From positions 106,114,526-106,178,525 of the forward strand of contig OX638132.1 of assembly GCA_951804985.1 (NCBI GenBank): a stretch of 64,000 nucleotides of DNA, given 5' to 3'. Below the pieces are notes generated by a model. That model made no database searches, was not told the DNA's origin, and was given only the letters and a program-made list of their open reading frames with translations. Below, piece after piece: positions 48,805-61,225 of the stretch; the first letter of the stretch is position 1, and each line of letters opens with the position of its first letter. The stretch comes from Dryomyza anilis. Taxonomy: Eukaryota; Arthropoda; Insecta; Diptera; Dryomyzidae. The translations under genes were made by a program, and so were the position numbers.

Positions 48805-49687
48805 TACACTCAGAAAAAAATGTCCCATTAAGTACTTAAAGGTACGATCATTGATCTTATGGTTCATGTATTAATAGTTTTTTTTCTTTTTAAATCAAAT
48901 GTTTTCTAATTAATTTCACAGTATTCGAAAAATTCAGTACCATAAATTTAAATATTTCAATATTATATTTATAATAGAATAAATACTGTTGTTTTAATGG
49001 TTTCCTCCTATAAAAAGAAACACGTCATAAAAAACATAAAAACGAATAAAAGCATGTTCGTTTTGTACGTCATTCTGCGAATTTGCTCAAAATGATCACA
49101 TTCAATTTTTGTAAAAATCCACATTAATAAACTAGACATTGGTAAGGCTCAATGTATTTAATGCAAATTTATTATATTCAACCTTTTTATTATTTATTAT
49201 AGAAAATATTATTATGGCAAAAATAAATACAGACTAAAGTATTACAACCGATTATTGGAAACTGATGAAATGTGTTATAACCTTTTGCAACGAGAAGTGT
49301 CTTTTTATGTGATGTGTGTGATTTTTAAAAGTGAATCTCAATTTTGACATTTAAATAAAATAAATTATATAATAAAATAACAAAAATACATTTTTGTTTT
49401 AATAAATTATTAGGAAAATATAATTGGACTATACTAAAAAATTAATAATACGTATCATTAAATATTTATAGGTCTTGCTTATTGTAATTAAAAGGGCACG
49501 TTATAAAATGTATGGTACAACAACATATTGTATTAACAGTTTCAATATAGAACTAATGGGACGAATCCCATTGACCAATTTTAATAGTATAAATTATTGT
49601 TTTTCTATTGAAATACTATTAATTTACCATGATTATTTTTCTTTTTTTTGGGTTTTATATTATTAATAGAGATTTCTTCCGAGTGTG
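48805..49687. mobile_element. ACACTCAGAAAAAA-end family, long copy
   Basis: It starts TACACTCAGAAAAAAATG and ends about TTCCGAGTGTG. It shares most of its interior with 21600-22120. Confidence 0.7.
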
Positions 49688-49689
49688 CT

Positions 49690-51755
49690 GACGTCGCTGC
49701 CGAAAATATTGGTTATGTGGAAGTGGAATTTTACAGATTGAAGTTAACTGAGGAAAGCAGATCACAAAATTGGATCAGTCCGCGAAAAATGTGCAACCAA
49801 ACTTTCCAAGATATATTGCAATCCATCGCCTTATAAATATAATTATTAATGTGGCAGTAAACATCAAAATTTGGGTTTTGAAAATTTCTGGGTTAACAAC
49901 ATTTTCGTTTCAATTTCCACATAATCAATGTTTGAGAATTTTCGATAAAAGTGACACCGAAACAAAAAAAAAATGTTCCTCACAACCGTTAAATTAGAAA
50001 AAATCTTCGTTTCTGGATTTCTTTTGACGAAACTAGTTTTTTTCGTTTGTACCAAACGATGAGTCTTTCGTTTTCTTATTTAGGTTAAACATATTAAAAA
50101 ATATATATTTTTTTAGTTCTATTTTAATCATTATTCATTTTTTTTATTATTTTTTTTTTATTAATTTTGTTTATTAAATTTTTATTATTTTTTATTTATT
50201 TATTATTTATTTATTACTATTTTAAATATTAAAATTTATTTTTATTAATTAAAAATACACACCAAATACGAGCGGTGAATTGAACTCTCTTCCGTCAGAT
50301 GGCTATGCCAGCACACTTCCATTCGACCACTGTTCATTAGGTTATTTTTGTATTATGTAAAATGATGCCATGATTCCGAAAATATGGTTTAATAATGTTT
50401 CTTTGGACAGGTTTACAAAATATGGGCCAATAACTTTTGAACCGAGCTTTCATAAAGGTGATCACATATATTTGTAAATATCTCGCGTTCTAAATAATAC
50501 ATATGATCAAGTGTTATATCGAATGAAAGGTAATTGAATATACAATAAACATTTCTCAGAACATTTTTAAATTGGTTCATTAGTTTAAGAGAACTCGATA
50601 GGAGAACTTGAAAAAAGCAATTGGTTCAACAAAAGTTAAAAAAAAAAATCATTTAAAAAAATTAAAAAAAAACGAGAAAGATACACAAATTTTCATTTTC
50701 CAAAATTAGTTCACACTCATTCGAAGAAATTGAGATATCAACGACAAAAATATATGGGTAACATTTGAGGATAAAAAAGTTATGTAAAAGCAATATAATT
50801 GAGTGCTATATAAATAGAGTGGATCACATTCATTTTTTGAGCACCTATTGATAGATGATTGCTTGTAATTAATTTTAAATTTTATAACTTTACGAGATAT
50901 GTGATCCTAAAAAGTAAACCGATATATCGTAGTGGGTGTAGTAGATTACGTTGACTAAATCGACTCATTTTCGAACTTCGAATTACTATTCTACTAAAAT
51001 ATATTGAAAATAAATTTCACATCATTCGGAATAGCAGTTTTAAAGTTATCGTGTATAGGCGGACATACAAATGGTCATATCTAAATCGACTCGGAAAGTG
51101 ATGTTGATCAAGAAAATATATACTTTTTCATACCGGTCACGCCTACTATCTTCACATACATTTTCTAACTTGTAACCCATGTGTATAGGGAATAAACATA
51201 AAATGCGATTTTTGTAGTTAATACTCAATTGTAATGCTTTCACATGTTTTTTTCTGTTCTCAAAATGTATCCATATATTTCTTTTATTTTAACGTTATTT
51301 TCTTTACAAATGTACAGCTTACTTTTGGAATATTACAAACTGTGCATCATTTCGCGATTTGAATTTTTCGCCATTGAAAGCTCAGTACAAAAAAGTTATT
51401 GCCCGAAATCTCGTAAACCTATCCATAGATGTTTTTTAATTCATATATTCAAATTCTGCGGGCCATTTCCAATAATACAAAAATAATGGCATTTACTGCG
51501 CAAACTTTTTTTCTCATTTTGTTGTGTAGTGTAGTTATTAAATTGCATCATACATATTATAATGTTTAAATATCATTTATCAATATATCAAAAATCATAA
51601 TGATGAATTATATGAAATTAATATATATTATTAATATTATTTTAAAAGTTTTTATTTTCACACAAAAAGAATTTTATGTTTAATATAAAAGTTTTTACAT
51701 TTGTTGCAAATTTTTGTATTTTTATTTCGGCACATAAAAGACCTTTCGTTTAGAA
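49690..51755. other. AT-rich spacer with one tRNA-like remnant
   Basis: Apart from the tRNA-like segment near 50.3 kb, no gene or bounded repeat was recognised. Confidence 0.4.
50268..50335 (-). other. tRNA-like segment with A and B boxes
   Basis: On the minus strand an A box TGGTCGAATGG (50329-50319) and a B-box-like AGTTCAATTCA (about 50286-50276) are spaced as in a tRNA. The acceptor arms do not pair, so this is a tRNA-derived remnant or SINE head rather than a working tRNA. Confidence 0.5.
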
Positions 51756-51759
51756 TAAA

Positions 51760-52001
51760 TCGTCGTTGTAGAACGAAAAGACACCAAATACATTTTCAAA
51801 ATGCCAAATATTCATTTACAAAATTGTTTATATATCTGTCAAATTTTAATCGATGATCTCAATTTCTACCACATGATAAGACAATTTAAATCTATCAATT
51901 GATATTTCAACTTTAAAAATGCATCAATTACTTTTTATAATATTAATCAACAAACTCGAAATTTAAGTTTTTTTTTATAAAAATGTATTTGGTGACGACG
52001 A
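51760..52001. mobile_element. Mariner-type MITE, TCGTCGTTGTAGAAC family, copy 3
   Basis: Left end TCGTCGTTGTAGAACGAAAA. The right end is decayed (GGTGACGACGA). The interior is partly inverted relative to copies 1 and 2. Confidence 0.7.
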
Positions 52002-52169
52002 AATAATTTATTTTTCAGAATAAATAATTTATTTTTTTGCGATCAAAGTTGGAGCAGGTTGAAAAAGACATTTTTGCCACAAATGTTCAATAAATGTATT
52101 TTTTCTATGCGTGTAAAATGTGTTAGAATCATTGTTAGCGCAGGAGACTGAATATGGATTTCAGGACCA

Positions 52170-52510
52170 TATCGCAACGGGAAGAGTGTGAATTTTCTAA
52201 ATTGATCTCGTAACGATTTTGGCAGTTTAGAGTCAGCTTAGAAACATTTTTAGACATATTTTAAACAGATAAAGGCAGAGTTTGTGTCACAAGATGTTTG
52301 TATTTGCCCGTTTCCAAAATATGCCATGAATCTGCCATTAAAGTTCCACAAAATTTTAGAACCTGCTATACACTTCCCAGAATATTCCATTTATCAGTGT
52401 GTTTGCCCAAAATATTCCTGAAGAATTACAGAAATTTTGTCTTGGGGGATAGTTAGTGAAAGATTGGAATTTCATCAGTTTCCAATAAAAACGTAAATTG
52501 AATGCGCCTC
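52170..52510. repeat. Diverged repeat, copy 1 (also 53740-54060)
   Basis: AATATTCCATTTATCAGTGT and AAATATTCCTGAAGAATTAC have close counterparts at about 53890 and 53930. Boundaries unknown. Confidence 0.45.
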
Positions 52511-52849
52511 CTTCTACCCTACTACTTATGTATGGGAATATCTTCTCAATTGCGCTCGGTTAATATGCAATAACATATCGGGAATAGCATGTAATTATGT
52601 TAATTGCTAGTGAAAATATATCGGTACTCACCAGTCCAGATCGTTCTATTGTGTGCATGACGGGATGGACGGTATGGACGGTCGGTCGATCGGTGGCTAA
52701 TAAATTAGGTAAATAGCCTATTTGAAATAATTCACCATGAATTCTGGCTCATAAATAAAATTGATTATTAATTATTCACCAACTACCAATACAACAACAG
52801 CGCCAGTCAGCATTAGCCGCAGCAGCAGCAGCCGTAGCAGCTGCGATGA

Positions 52850-53364
52850 GACCCAACTAGCGTAATCAAATAAAGCCGCTCAGCGTACGCTCCGATCATT
52901 AAGCTAGCCAAAGCGTACCAAAGACGTACCGCCAGACGCTCGATCTACTCGAATCGTTCGTTCGCTCGATCGCACACAGAGATCGAAACTCGAAAAATTT
53001 GTCTTTAAAATTCGGTGTAATTATTTTGAAGCAAGCTGTTTGCAAACGGAATTCGTGCAGTCAACACAGCCACGAGTGCTCGTCTGTGGTTCAACCCAGA
53101 ATTCGAAGGATTAACAACGGTGCTGCTCCTGGTCACATCCAAGGACGCCACCCAACGAAAGTGTTGTGTGCTTCAAATATTAAAATGCAAAGTGAACTAA
53201 ATTAAATTCAAAATTATAGAAAATTGCATAAAAAACATAAACATTCTCAACAAATAGTGTGATTGATCGATCGGTGTTTGGAGAAATTCCTCGTGATCGT
53301 GCACAACGTCAAAGGATTAATTTTTTTGAGCAAAACAGAGCAGAGTCAGCGCAAACGTAAAAAG
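52850..53364 (+). promoter_or_regulatory. Possible 5' untranslated exon and promoter of the desaturase gene
   Basis: This stretch is clearly more GC-rich than its surroundings, and ends in a good splice donor (AAAAAG then GTAAGAGAG, 53365). The desaturase start codon at 57723 directly follows a strong acceptor, so an upstream noncoding exon must exist. This is the best candidate seen. The start site was not determined. Confidence 0.4.
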
Positions 53365-53498
53365 GTAAGAGAGAATTTTAAGCCCACATCAAGGAGGATC
53401 GTCTAATATAATAGATATAACATTTTTGGCATACTCAGTAATATCGGTAATATTTCCGAGAAACAAACTGATGAACTAAAGTTTATGGGAAGCGAATA

Positions 53499-53721
53499 GC
53501 ACTCTGAAAAAAATATCATAAAATCCCATTACAATTTGTCAATAGGACAGTAATTGATTTAATAGTATACAAAAAATAAATATTTTCATACAAACTCAAA
53601 AATAATTTTATAGTATTTTTTAATATTTAATGGGATTTGCCGATTGAATTAATAGTTTATCCCATTGGCTATTTTCAATAGTAAAAACTATTAATTTTAT
53701 GGTATATTCTTACTGAGTGTA
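53499..53721. mobile_element. ACACTCAGAAAAAA-end family, short copy 2
   Basis: The ends are GCACTCTGAAAAAAAT and CTTACTGAGTGTA. The interior matches 40535-40751. Confidence 0.75.
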
Positions 53722-54617
53722 GAAAAATATTTGTAATTTTTCAGGAGTATTTCGGGTACATTTCCGAGAAACACGTCTCACGATATTTTTTCGAAAAATT
53801 TTAAGCAGCCTATTTTCTGCCTGATTCCAAAATGCGGAAATATAACTTCGAAAGTCCACTTATTTTGACATCCTGCTATGGGCTTTCCACAATCTTCCAT
53901 TTATATATGTGTTTACCAGAACTATGCCCGAAATATTCCTGAAAAATTACTGACATTTTGAAGTTTGATGGAATTTAAAGGAAGATTTATGACGTAATGT
54001 TTGACACAACATTTGTTTTGCTTACAATCTTTTGAAAAAATGTTTCAAACTGCCTTGAGCCTGCCACAATATTGTCAATATTTTTTTTGTGAAAAAATAA
54101 TATTTCAAAAAAAAAAAATAGTTGTCATCAAGGTTCTTGTTACATATTTTGTCAATCACAGTCTTTGTTGGGTACCAATGACAACATCCGGAACACTTCG
54201 GAATAGTCTTGCAGATATAGTGAGGATTATTACTATATAACACTAAATATGGCATTTACCCTGATCGACTTATTTAATGGAGTCACGTAGATAACCACTT
54301 TAAGAACAAAAGAGCATATGTCACAAAATGCAATGCCTCACAACTGCTTGTGAGTGCCACATGTTGGCTATAAAATAAAACTAATTTGTAATTCATTGCG
54401 GAGCACTTCTGTTCAAGTTTAGTTTTGCATATTGATTATAAAAGTTTATTGTACATACACTTCCTACAATATAAAGTAGTGGATGGTTACTTAAAAACAG
54501 AATTAAAATAATTAATTAAATATTATTATCGCGTAGTTAATGGATGTCTCATACATTTTAAAGTTCTACTTTGAGACAACGTCTTTCGCAGAACCAACAC
54601 TATTTTTCTGTGGGTTT

Positions 54618-54750
54618 GGGTGTGTGCAAATTCGACTAAATGGTTGACTGTTGCTAAATTGTTCGAGTGGTCCATACTGTCGTACAATATGCACAGCACT
54701 TTGTTCTTTCCACTGGAAAAGTTACTTCCAATTTTGTTGAATTCGCATAC
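54618..54750. mobile_element. PIF/Harbinger-like MITE, degraded copy 2
   Basis: GGGTGTGTGCAAATTCGACT at the left matches the 25225 element. A decayed inverse (GAATTCGCATACA) lies at about 54738. Confidence 0.55.
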
Positions 54751-54759
54751 AATTATTCG

Positions 54760-57720
54760 ATTACTTAATAATTAATGCATTTCAATAATTTATTAGTGCA
54801 TTTAATAATATGCAACAGTAATAAATTCAAAAACGTGTTCTTATTCAACCTAATACCCATTGCTAATTGAACTTTAATTCATAATTGAACTTTATTAAAT
54901 GTTTTAATTTAAAACTAAATAATATAGTGGTTTTCTATAAATATTCGGACTGATGTTATAAAATTAATGCATAATTAATAATGTTAATGACATTATTTAA
55001 ACGGTCGTTCAAGCTACGCACAGATGACTTCAAAAGAGGCACTAAATTTTGCAGATTATCAATGATATTGTTAAGGTTCCATGAACAATGCCAAAGCATA
55101 ACGAAAATTTGGATGAAGTATTAAAGTCCACAAAATATATATGTGATATGTAACGAATATTTGCTGAGATCGGCGGAATGGAAACGAAACGTGACAAAAG
55201 CAAATAATAATAATAATAGTGTTGACGTTTTTAATAACATTGGTCGAATTAAATATACGTCGAAAAGTAGGTACAGAACACATTTTTGACTGATCCAAAT
55301 GCAAATTATGTAAATAGAAAGTGAGAGTATTTCGTGTGCTAAAATAACATCTCAAATTGTTGGTAAACACAGTGATTGATCAGAAAATATGTATATAGTG
55401 CTACTGTTAGAACCACATCTATTGACACAAACTTGAAACACATTACACTTCACCTCAGATCACCGATCACCTCACAATTGACCACGTTATTGCAATTGCA
55501 ATATGAGGCCAACAAGTTTAGTTGCAACTTTATCTATTAGAATTGTTTTTAGAAACATTGCTTGCTGTGACCACAGTAAGCACCACACAACCAACACTTT
55601 AACTGCCACAATCGAAATAAACCTATAGTTAATTTGGTATACTATATAAAAGACAGGTTTAACGATCTTGCCGCAGCGCTGCATCAACTTAAACTGTTTG
55701 GCCCAATTTTGCGTGAATGCCACTGCAAATATCTTAGCATTCAGGTAGCCGCCAAGATTCTTCAATGTCAAATTCAATAAAATACTCGTCGTATTTTGGC
55801 CACGTCAGGTGTGGTACTGGGTTCAAATACTGCTTTTGTGGTTTTAAAAGTTAACTGCAGTTTTTTTTTTAAATAAACAAAACCATAATTATAAACCCAA
55901 ATGAGGATCACTTAGTATATGGTCATACCATTAAAATTCAAAAAGACATTTGACTGGTCATATACTTTAATTTGTTTGTGTTTTTTTCAAAATATCAGCT
56001 TTACTATTCTTAATGGAATACAATAGAAGCAGGACAGAAAATTCGATAAAATGTTCGAAAATTTATTTCTTTTATGAAATAACTTAAAAACTATAGTATA
56101 TACCAAAATGCCAAGTATGAGTTCTTGGTTAGAATCTCAAAGTCTATCAGAATACCATACTAAGATCGTGGATAACTAAAAATGAAGTACTTTGTTGCGT
56201 AGTGTAATTTATAAACCTTAAATGTGGTTACCCTATGAGCATGGATTTCGGCATGAATTAGATATTTTCGTTAGTAGGTACTAAAAAAACATGTAGAATT
56301 CAATGAAACGATTTTTCTGTATTTCGATTTTGAACTCTTGTAGACAAAGAGAAAATAAAATATTTCGAAGAGCGTACTTTGCTCTATGCATCGTCATTTA
56401 TTCGCTACATGATAATTTATTCAGATTAAGTATTTCCTTTTGTTATTAGGGTATATACTGTTAATAAGTTCAGTCAATAATCGCTTTAATCATTTTGTAC
56501 TCTTTTACCAATTCACTTTTACCAATTCCAAGTATTAAAGAAAAAAAAAACCATACAATAAAATTAAGCATTTTTTTTTAATTTTACTGATCTATAGTCT
56601 AAGGGCCAGTTTTCAATTTAAACTACTTTAAACTGGATCTACTTTTTTCTATAGTAAAAATAACACAAATATTTAAAATGTCATTGAACGGAGTCTGAAA
56701 ATGTTTAATTTTGTACTCAAAACTTGAAACAAAATTCCTCAGAAAGTATAAGGGTAAACTCCCTAGAAAAACACATAAAAACAATTACCTTCAGCAGCGG
56801 ATATTGTTGTCAGAACACTTCTATTAAATAACTATAAAATATGTTTTGTATTCATCGGGGATTTTTCGGTGTTTTTTTTATTCCGCACACGTTCGATTAA
56901 GTTTTTTGTATAATTTCGCTATGAGCTCTTTTATTATTTTGGCCAATTAACTATGCAAAGAATAACGCATAAAGTCAAAGACTCGACTACATGTTCAATA
57001 AGGCATCATATCGGAATTATTCATTCATTTTGAACAATATTTTATTTCCTGTTTGTTTATTAAAACCATATGTTTTAAAAATATTAATTTATGAAATGTT
57101 TAATAATTAAGAAAGTCGCTAAGACCGGGAACTAAACAGAAGGTACATCGTAGGCGATAATTTGTCGAAATAACGCACGAAATATGTTATGTCACGCGGA
57201 CAGCAGGAGATATCATCTAAAACATATAAATAATTCATGTCGTGCTCCCGTCTTGCCAAATGCAAATGAAAACACTGCACATCATCTCGCAAGTGTGAAT
57301 AATTAGCTCACTTTGTCATTGACGATCGCCGATCTACGATTTAGATTTATGCGTAGTAATTAATCGTGAAATAATTAAAATTCCCGCCTATCAACCCCAT
57401 TGGGATGTAAATCTTTGTGGAATTCTTGCGGTACGATACGGTACGCGTCTCTACATATTCAATTCAATTCTCATGCCACATAGTGCGCCGCCACGCATAT
57501 TAATGGCTCCCGCCGCCTTTTCGCCAGAGTCTTTAAATAGCCAAACAAAAGAATCGATCGTGATGCGCTGTCAATACGTTGCTAAATCTCACATACCTAG
57601 TCATTTGTCTTTTAATGTAAGGCCGCAGTTAGTCGCTGTCGGACGATCCCACCAGCGGTTCCATTTTGTCGCCATTAGTCACAATAGAGACGCCATTTTG
57701 AACGCCATTTTTCTTTTCGC
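54760..57720. other. Probable intron/upstream region of the desaturase
   Basis: AT-rich with no supported exon. The last 500 bases (from about 57240) are less AT-rich and could hold regulatory sites or an alternative first exon. They end in TTTTTCTTTTCGCAG directly before the start codon. Confidence 0.4.
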
Positions 57721-57722
57721 AG

Positions 57723-59403
57723 ATGGCTCCGAATATAATTGGCAGCACGTTTCTCTTGGCCGAGACGGCGATTTCCAATAACGACGCCAACAACAACAAT
57801 AAATCGAATGTTTCCAGCAAGACTTGCGTCGCAAGCCAGCTAAACACAAAGTCCTCCAGCAGTAGCAACATCGGCGCCACCAATGACCGTGTGCCCAGCC
57901 AAGGAGAACCCGCTGTTATGGCCGGCAAGAAGTCCGCGCTGAATGCCAAAACGCAAGAGACCAAAACGCCATACGTACGCGAGATCGTCTGGGGAAATGT
58001 TTTGATCTTCATCATATTGCACTCGATGGCCCTATATGGCGTGTGGCTGATGTATGCCGAGAATGCGTACATCGAGTTCATCTTGGGTAAGTAAGGTTTT
58101 GAAAGAATGCTCGTATTCACTAAAATAGATCTCGAATTCATTCGTCAAAATTTCTGATTCATTCACAAGTTCTAATTGGTTTATTTACGAGCTCGTTAGA
58201 GTAATCACTCTGCGTGTGACGCATATTAATGTAATAGAAGTGTCGTAATTAGACAATATAATTAATTATCAGCTAAGCTGTTTATAGATCAATTAGACTG
58301 CTAGGGAACAACTTAATTATAGAGACATTATTACATGAATATCAACCATTGTAGGTTATGGCGCCGCTATCTTCGGTGGCATGGGCATTACCGCAGGCGT
58401 ACATCGACTCTGGTCCCATCGTGCATATAAGGCCAAAATGCCACTGCGCATATTCCTCATGCTGTGTCAATCGTTGGCCTTCCAGAACAGCATATACGAA
58501 TGGACACGCGACCATCGTGTGCACCACAAGTTCACGGACACCGATGCGGATCCGCACAACTCGCAACGTGGTTTCTTTTTTGCGCACATGGGCTGGTTAA
58601 TGTGCAAGAAGCATCCCGATGTCAAGGAAAAGGGAAAACAGATCGATATGAGTGATCTGAGGGCCGACCCCGTGGTGATGTTCCAGAAGAAGTGCGTACT
58701 AGTGTCCTCCTAGAATAGAATATGACTTATTGAATTTCTTCCGTAGATATTACTTCCTGGTTATGCCAATCTGCTGCTTTGTACTACCCGCCCTCTTTCC
58801 TTACTTCTACATGGGCTCATCCATCTCCGTCTGCTTCTTTGTCTGTTCGATGCTGCGCTACACACTCTCGTTGCACGGCACCTGGTTGGTCAATAGCGCC
58901 GCCCACTTTTACGGCATGAAGCCCTACGATATTAACATCAGCTCGGTCAACAGCAAATTCGTCTCCGTGATTGCGTTCGGCGAGGGGTGGCACAACTATC
59001 ACCACGTCTTCCCCTGGGACTACAAAGCAGCTGAGTTGGGCAACTATCAATACAACTGGACCACAGCCTTCATCAACCTCATGGCCAGGATTGGTAAGTA
59101 GCAAACATATATTCCATATATTCTATGGAAAATCTTACGATGCTTATTTTTGGTTGTGCAGGTCAAGCCTACGACTTAAAGTCTGTCTCTGAGGAGATGG
59201 TTCTGAAACGCGTCCGACGCACTGGAGATGGCACTCATGCATCAATGATTGATGCTAATAACAACGACGTGAAAATAACCAACGAAATGGTTGCACAGCT
59301 GAATCACGACAACGAACCAAACCTTGTCTGGGGCTGGGATGACAAAGATATTTGCGAGGACGATCGCAAGGGTGCGAATATAATGGAGAAGAAGGATGAT
59401 TAG
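57723..59403 (+). CDS. Acyl-CoA delta-9 desaturase
   Basis: Exons 57723-58086, 58355-58691, 58747-59093 and 59162-59403 join in frame to 429 residues. The three diagnostic histidine boxes of membrane desaturases are intact: HRLWSH (138-143), DHRVHH (174-179) and HNYHH (about 316-320). Hydrophobic stretches around them fit the usual four-helix ER membrane topology. Such enzymes place a cis double bond at carbon 9 of stearoyl- or palmitoyl-CoA, using cytochrome b5, for membrane lipids and, in flies, cuticular hydrocarbons. The first 80 residues are an Asn/Ser-rich extension longer than in Desat1, which suggests a CG8630-type paralogue (inference). The start codon lies immediately after a splice acceptor. 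AATAAA at 59842-59847 may end the transcript. Confidence 0.93.
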
Positions 59404-59841
59404 TCGTTCGTTGACGGATGATATGAAGTGCGACACAAACACTATTTTTAGTGCAGTATTTAATTATATTACTTATAATTGGTGCCTGTTACTAGCATAT
59501 GTATCCACAATCAAACAATCAGACCATTATAAATTAATAGCAATTACCGTTTACTAACCGTTTCGGTGCAGTTGTCCAAATACTAGAGAGAGGATTAAGA
59601 AGATGATATTATCGACGTCGAAGCAAGAGGTTCTATTAGTAGGTAGTTTTAAAGTTACAGCGCTAAGGTTTAGTTCTAAGGAAATTGCTTTAAAATGCGT
59701 ATGCGTTTTTCTTTGTAAGAATTCGATGTTATACTCGTTATTATATATAAACATAATTTTAAATATAAAACTGTAGTTTATAAGGTGCATTACATTTGTA
59801 TATTACAATTTTACATAATAATCAATATATGATATAAAAAT

Positions 59842-59847
59842 AATAAA
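59842..59847 (+). terminator. Candidate desaturase poly(A) signal
   Basis: AATAAA about 440 bases after the stop codon, the first clear one in this orientation. Confidence 0.4.
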
Positions 59848-59984
59848 AAAACAACTACAAAAATAATGTTCCATATTACATAGTTTTTACGAAACAAATG
59901 CAAATTTGTTTATTCAAAATGGGATTTGTCAAAAACGACAAAGTCTTTTAAAATGATCACAAAGTACTTCATTTACATTTTAAA

Positions 59985-60285
59985 GACACATATAGCTCAA
60001 GGTTAGTGCGTTGGACTGCGAGTCGAAAGGTCTCAGGTTCAAGCCTGGACTGGGGCTAACAACATCTTTTCATAGAAACATTTTTTTATACCGCGCTACC
60101 TCTCGTCAGTAAATGGCAAACCTACGAGAGTAAAACATTGCCTATTGCTCTCACCCGCCGTTCGAATTCGGCATTAAACTGTAGGTCCCAACACTTTGAG
60201 TACAAAATATAACACGCACAGCTCAAAATGGTGAGAGAGTTCGGCCTAAGAACTTATAGGACTTTAGCGCCAAAGTATTATTATA
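59985..60285 (+). mobile_element. SINE-like element with tRNA-like head, copy 2
   Basis: The head has an A box TAGCTCAAGG (59993-60002) and a B box GGTTCAAGCC (60036-60045) at tRNA spacing, an internal polymerase III promoter. A body shared with 20043-20290 follows, and a TTATTATAG tail closes it. That order, tRNA-like head, unrelated body, simple tail, is the SINE layout. There is no coding capacity. Confidence 0.68.
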
Positions 60286-60289
60286 GCAC

Positions 60290-61130
60290 AAAACTAAAAC
60301 GGCCGAATGTCGTTAAATATTTCGGAAATAAGAAAATCACTAAATAGTTGAAGTGACATTTTAAATGTTGTAATATGCGTATCACTAAAACCGAGTTTAA
60401 AAATAGTTTAATTTAATAATGTTACTGAATACTGCACCTTAGAGAGAAAAAACAATTTGTATTACACAAATCTACCCTAAGTATAAGCAAACTGGAATAA
60501 ATTGAAATTACCTCTCTTAGGTGGGCGTTTTTTTAAATATGGTACTCTTCAGATACTACGATTTTCGTAAACACTCCTTTACTTCCAACACAGTCAGAAT
60601 TTTAGTTTAAATCTCATACATCCTTAATTATAATGTTTCTCTCGGTAATTCTTTTCAATATTCTCATTATTACTCAAAATTCGAAATATCCCGGTCTTCC
60701 CTATTGAAATATACAAGAGATAACATTTTCATCGATGATCGAATTAAATGATTATGATTGGCATAATTTCAAAGCATTAAATGCGTGGGCTAATATTGAT
60801 GAACTGTTAAATTTGCATGAATGGCGTACTTATGAAACCAGTTATACGCTATATTGGCAAACAGGTATATATAATAATAACAAAGGAGATAAAATCCGCA
60901 AATTGCTAATTCTAACGAAATCGACTTCAGTAAATGGCATGGTTTGAAGTCAAGGTTGATTATATTGACAAACGTTTTGACTTCCGTCAACTGATCGGAC
61001 TCAACTAGTTTTGACCACGTGAATCAATGAATTTTGCACATTTTTGTTTGATATGCAAATATAAACGACCTGTAGAATAAAATCAAAGATAACACTTAGA
61101 AAACTCGAAACTCGTCAATCCAGACACGGT
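60290..61130. other. Intergenic spacer
   Basis: AT-rich. No gene or bounded repeat was recognised between the SINE-like element and the Osiris-type gene. Confidence 0.45.
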
Positions 61131-61131
61131 C

Positions 61132-61137
61132 TTTATT
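61132..61137 (-). terminator. Poly(A) signal of the Osiris-type gene
   Basis: TTTATT on the plus strand, i.e. AATAAA on the minus strand, about 90 bases past the stop codon. Confidence 0.5.
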
Positions 61138-61225
61138 AATTATTAAAATCCTAACCTTGTTTTATCTGGCACAATCAAATTTAAATTTAACCGCGAAATT
61201 TGAATTATGTGAAACTCAATGTCCA

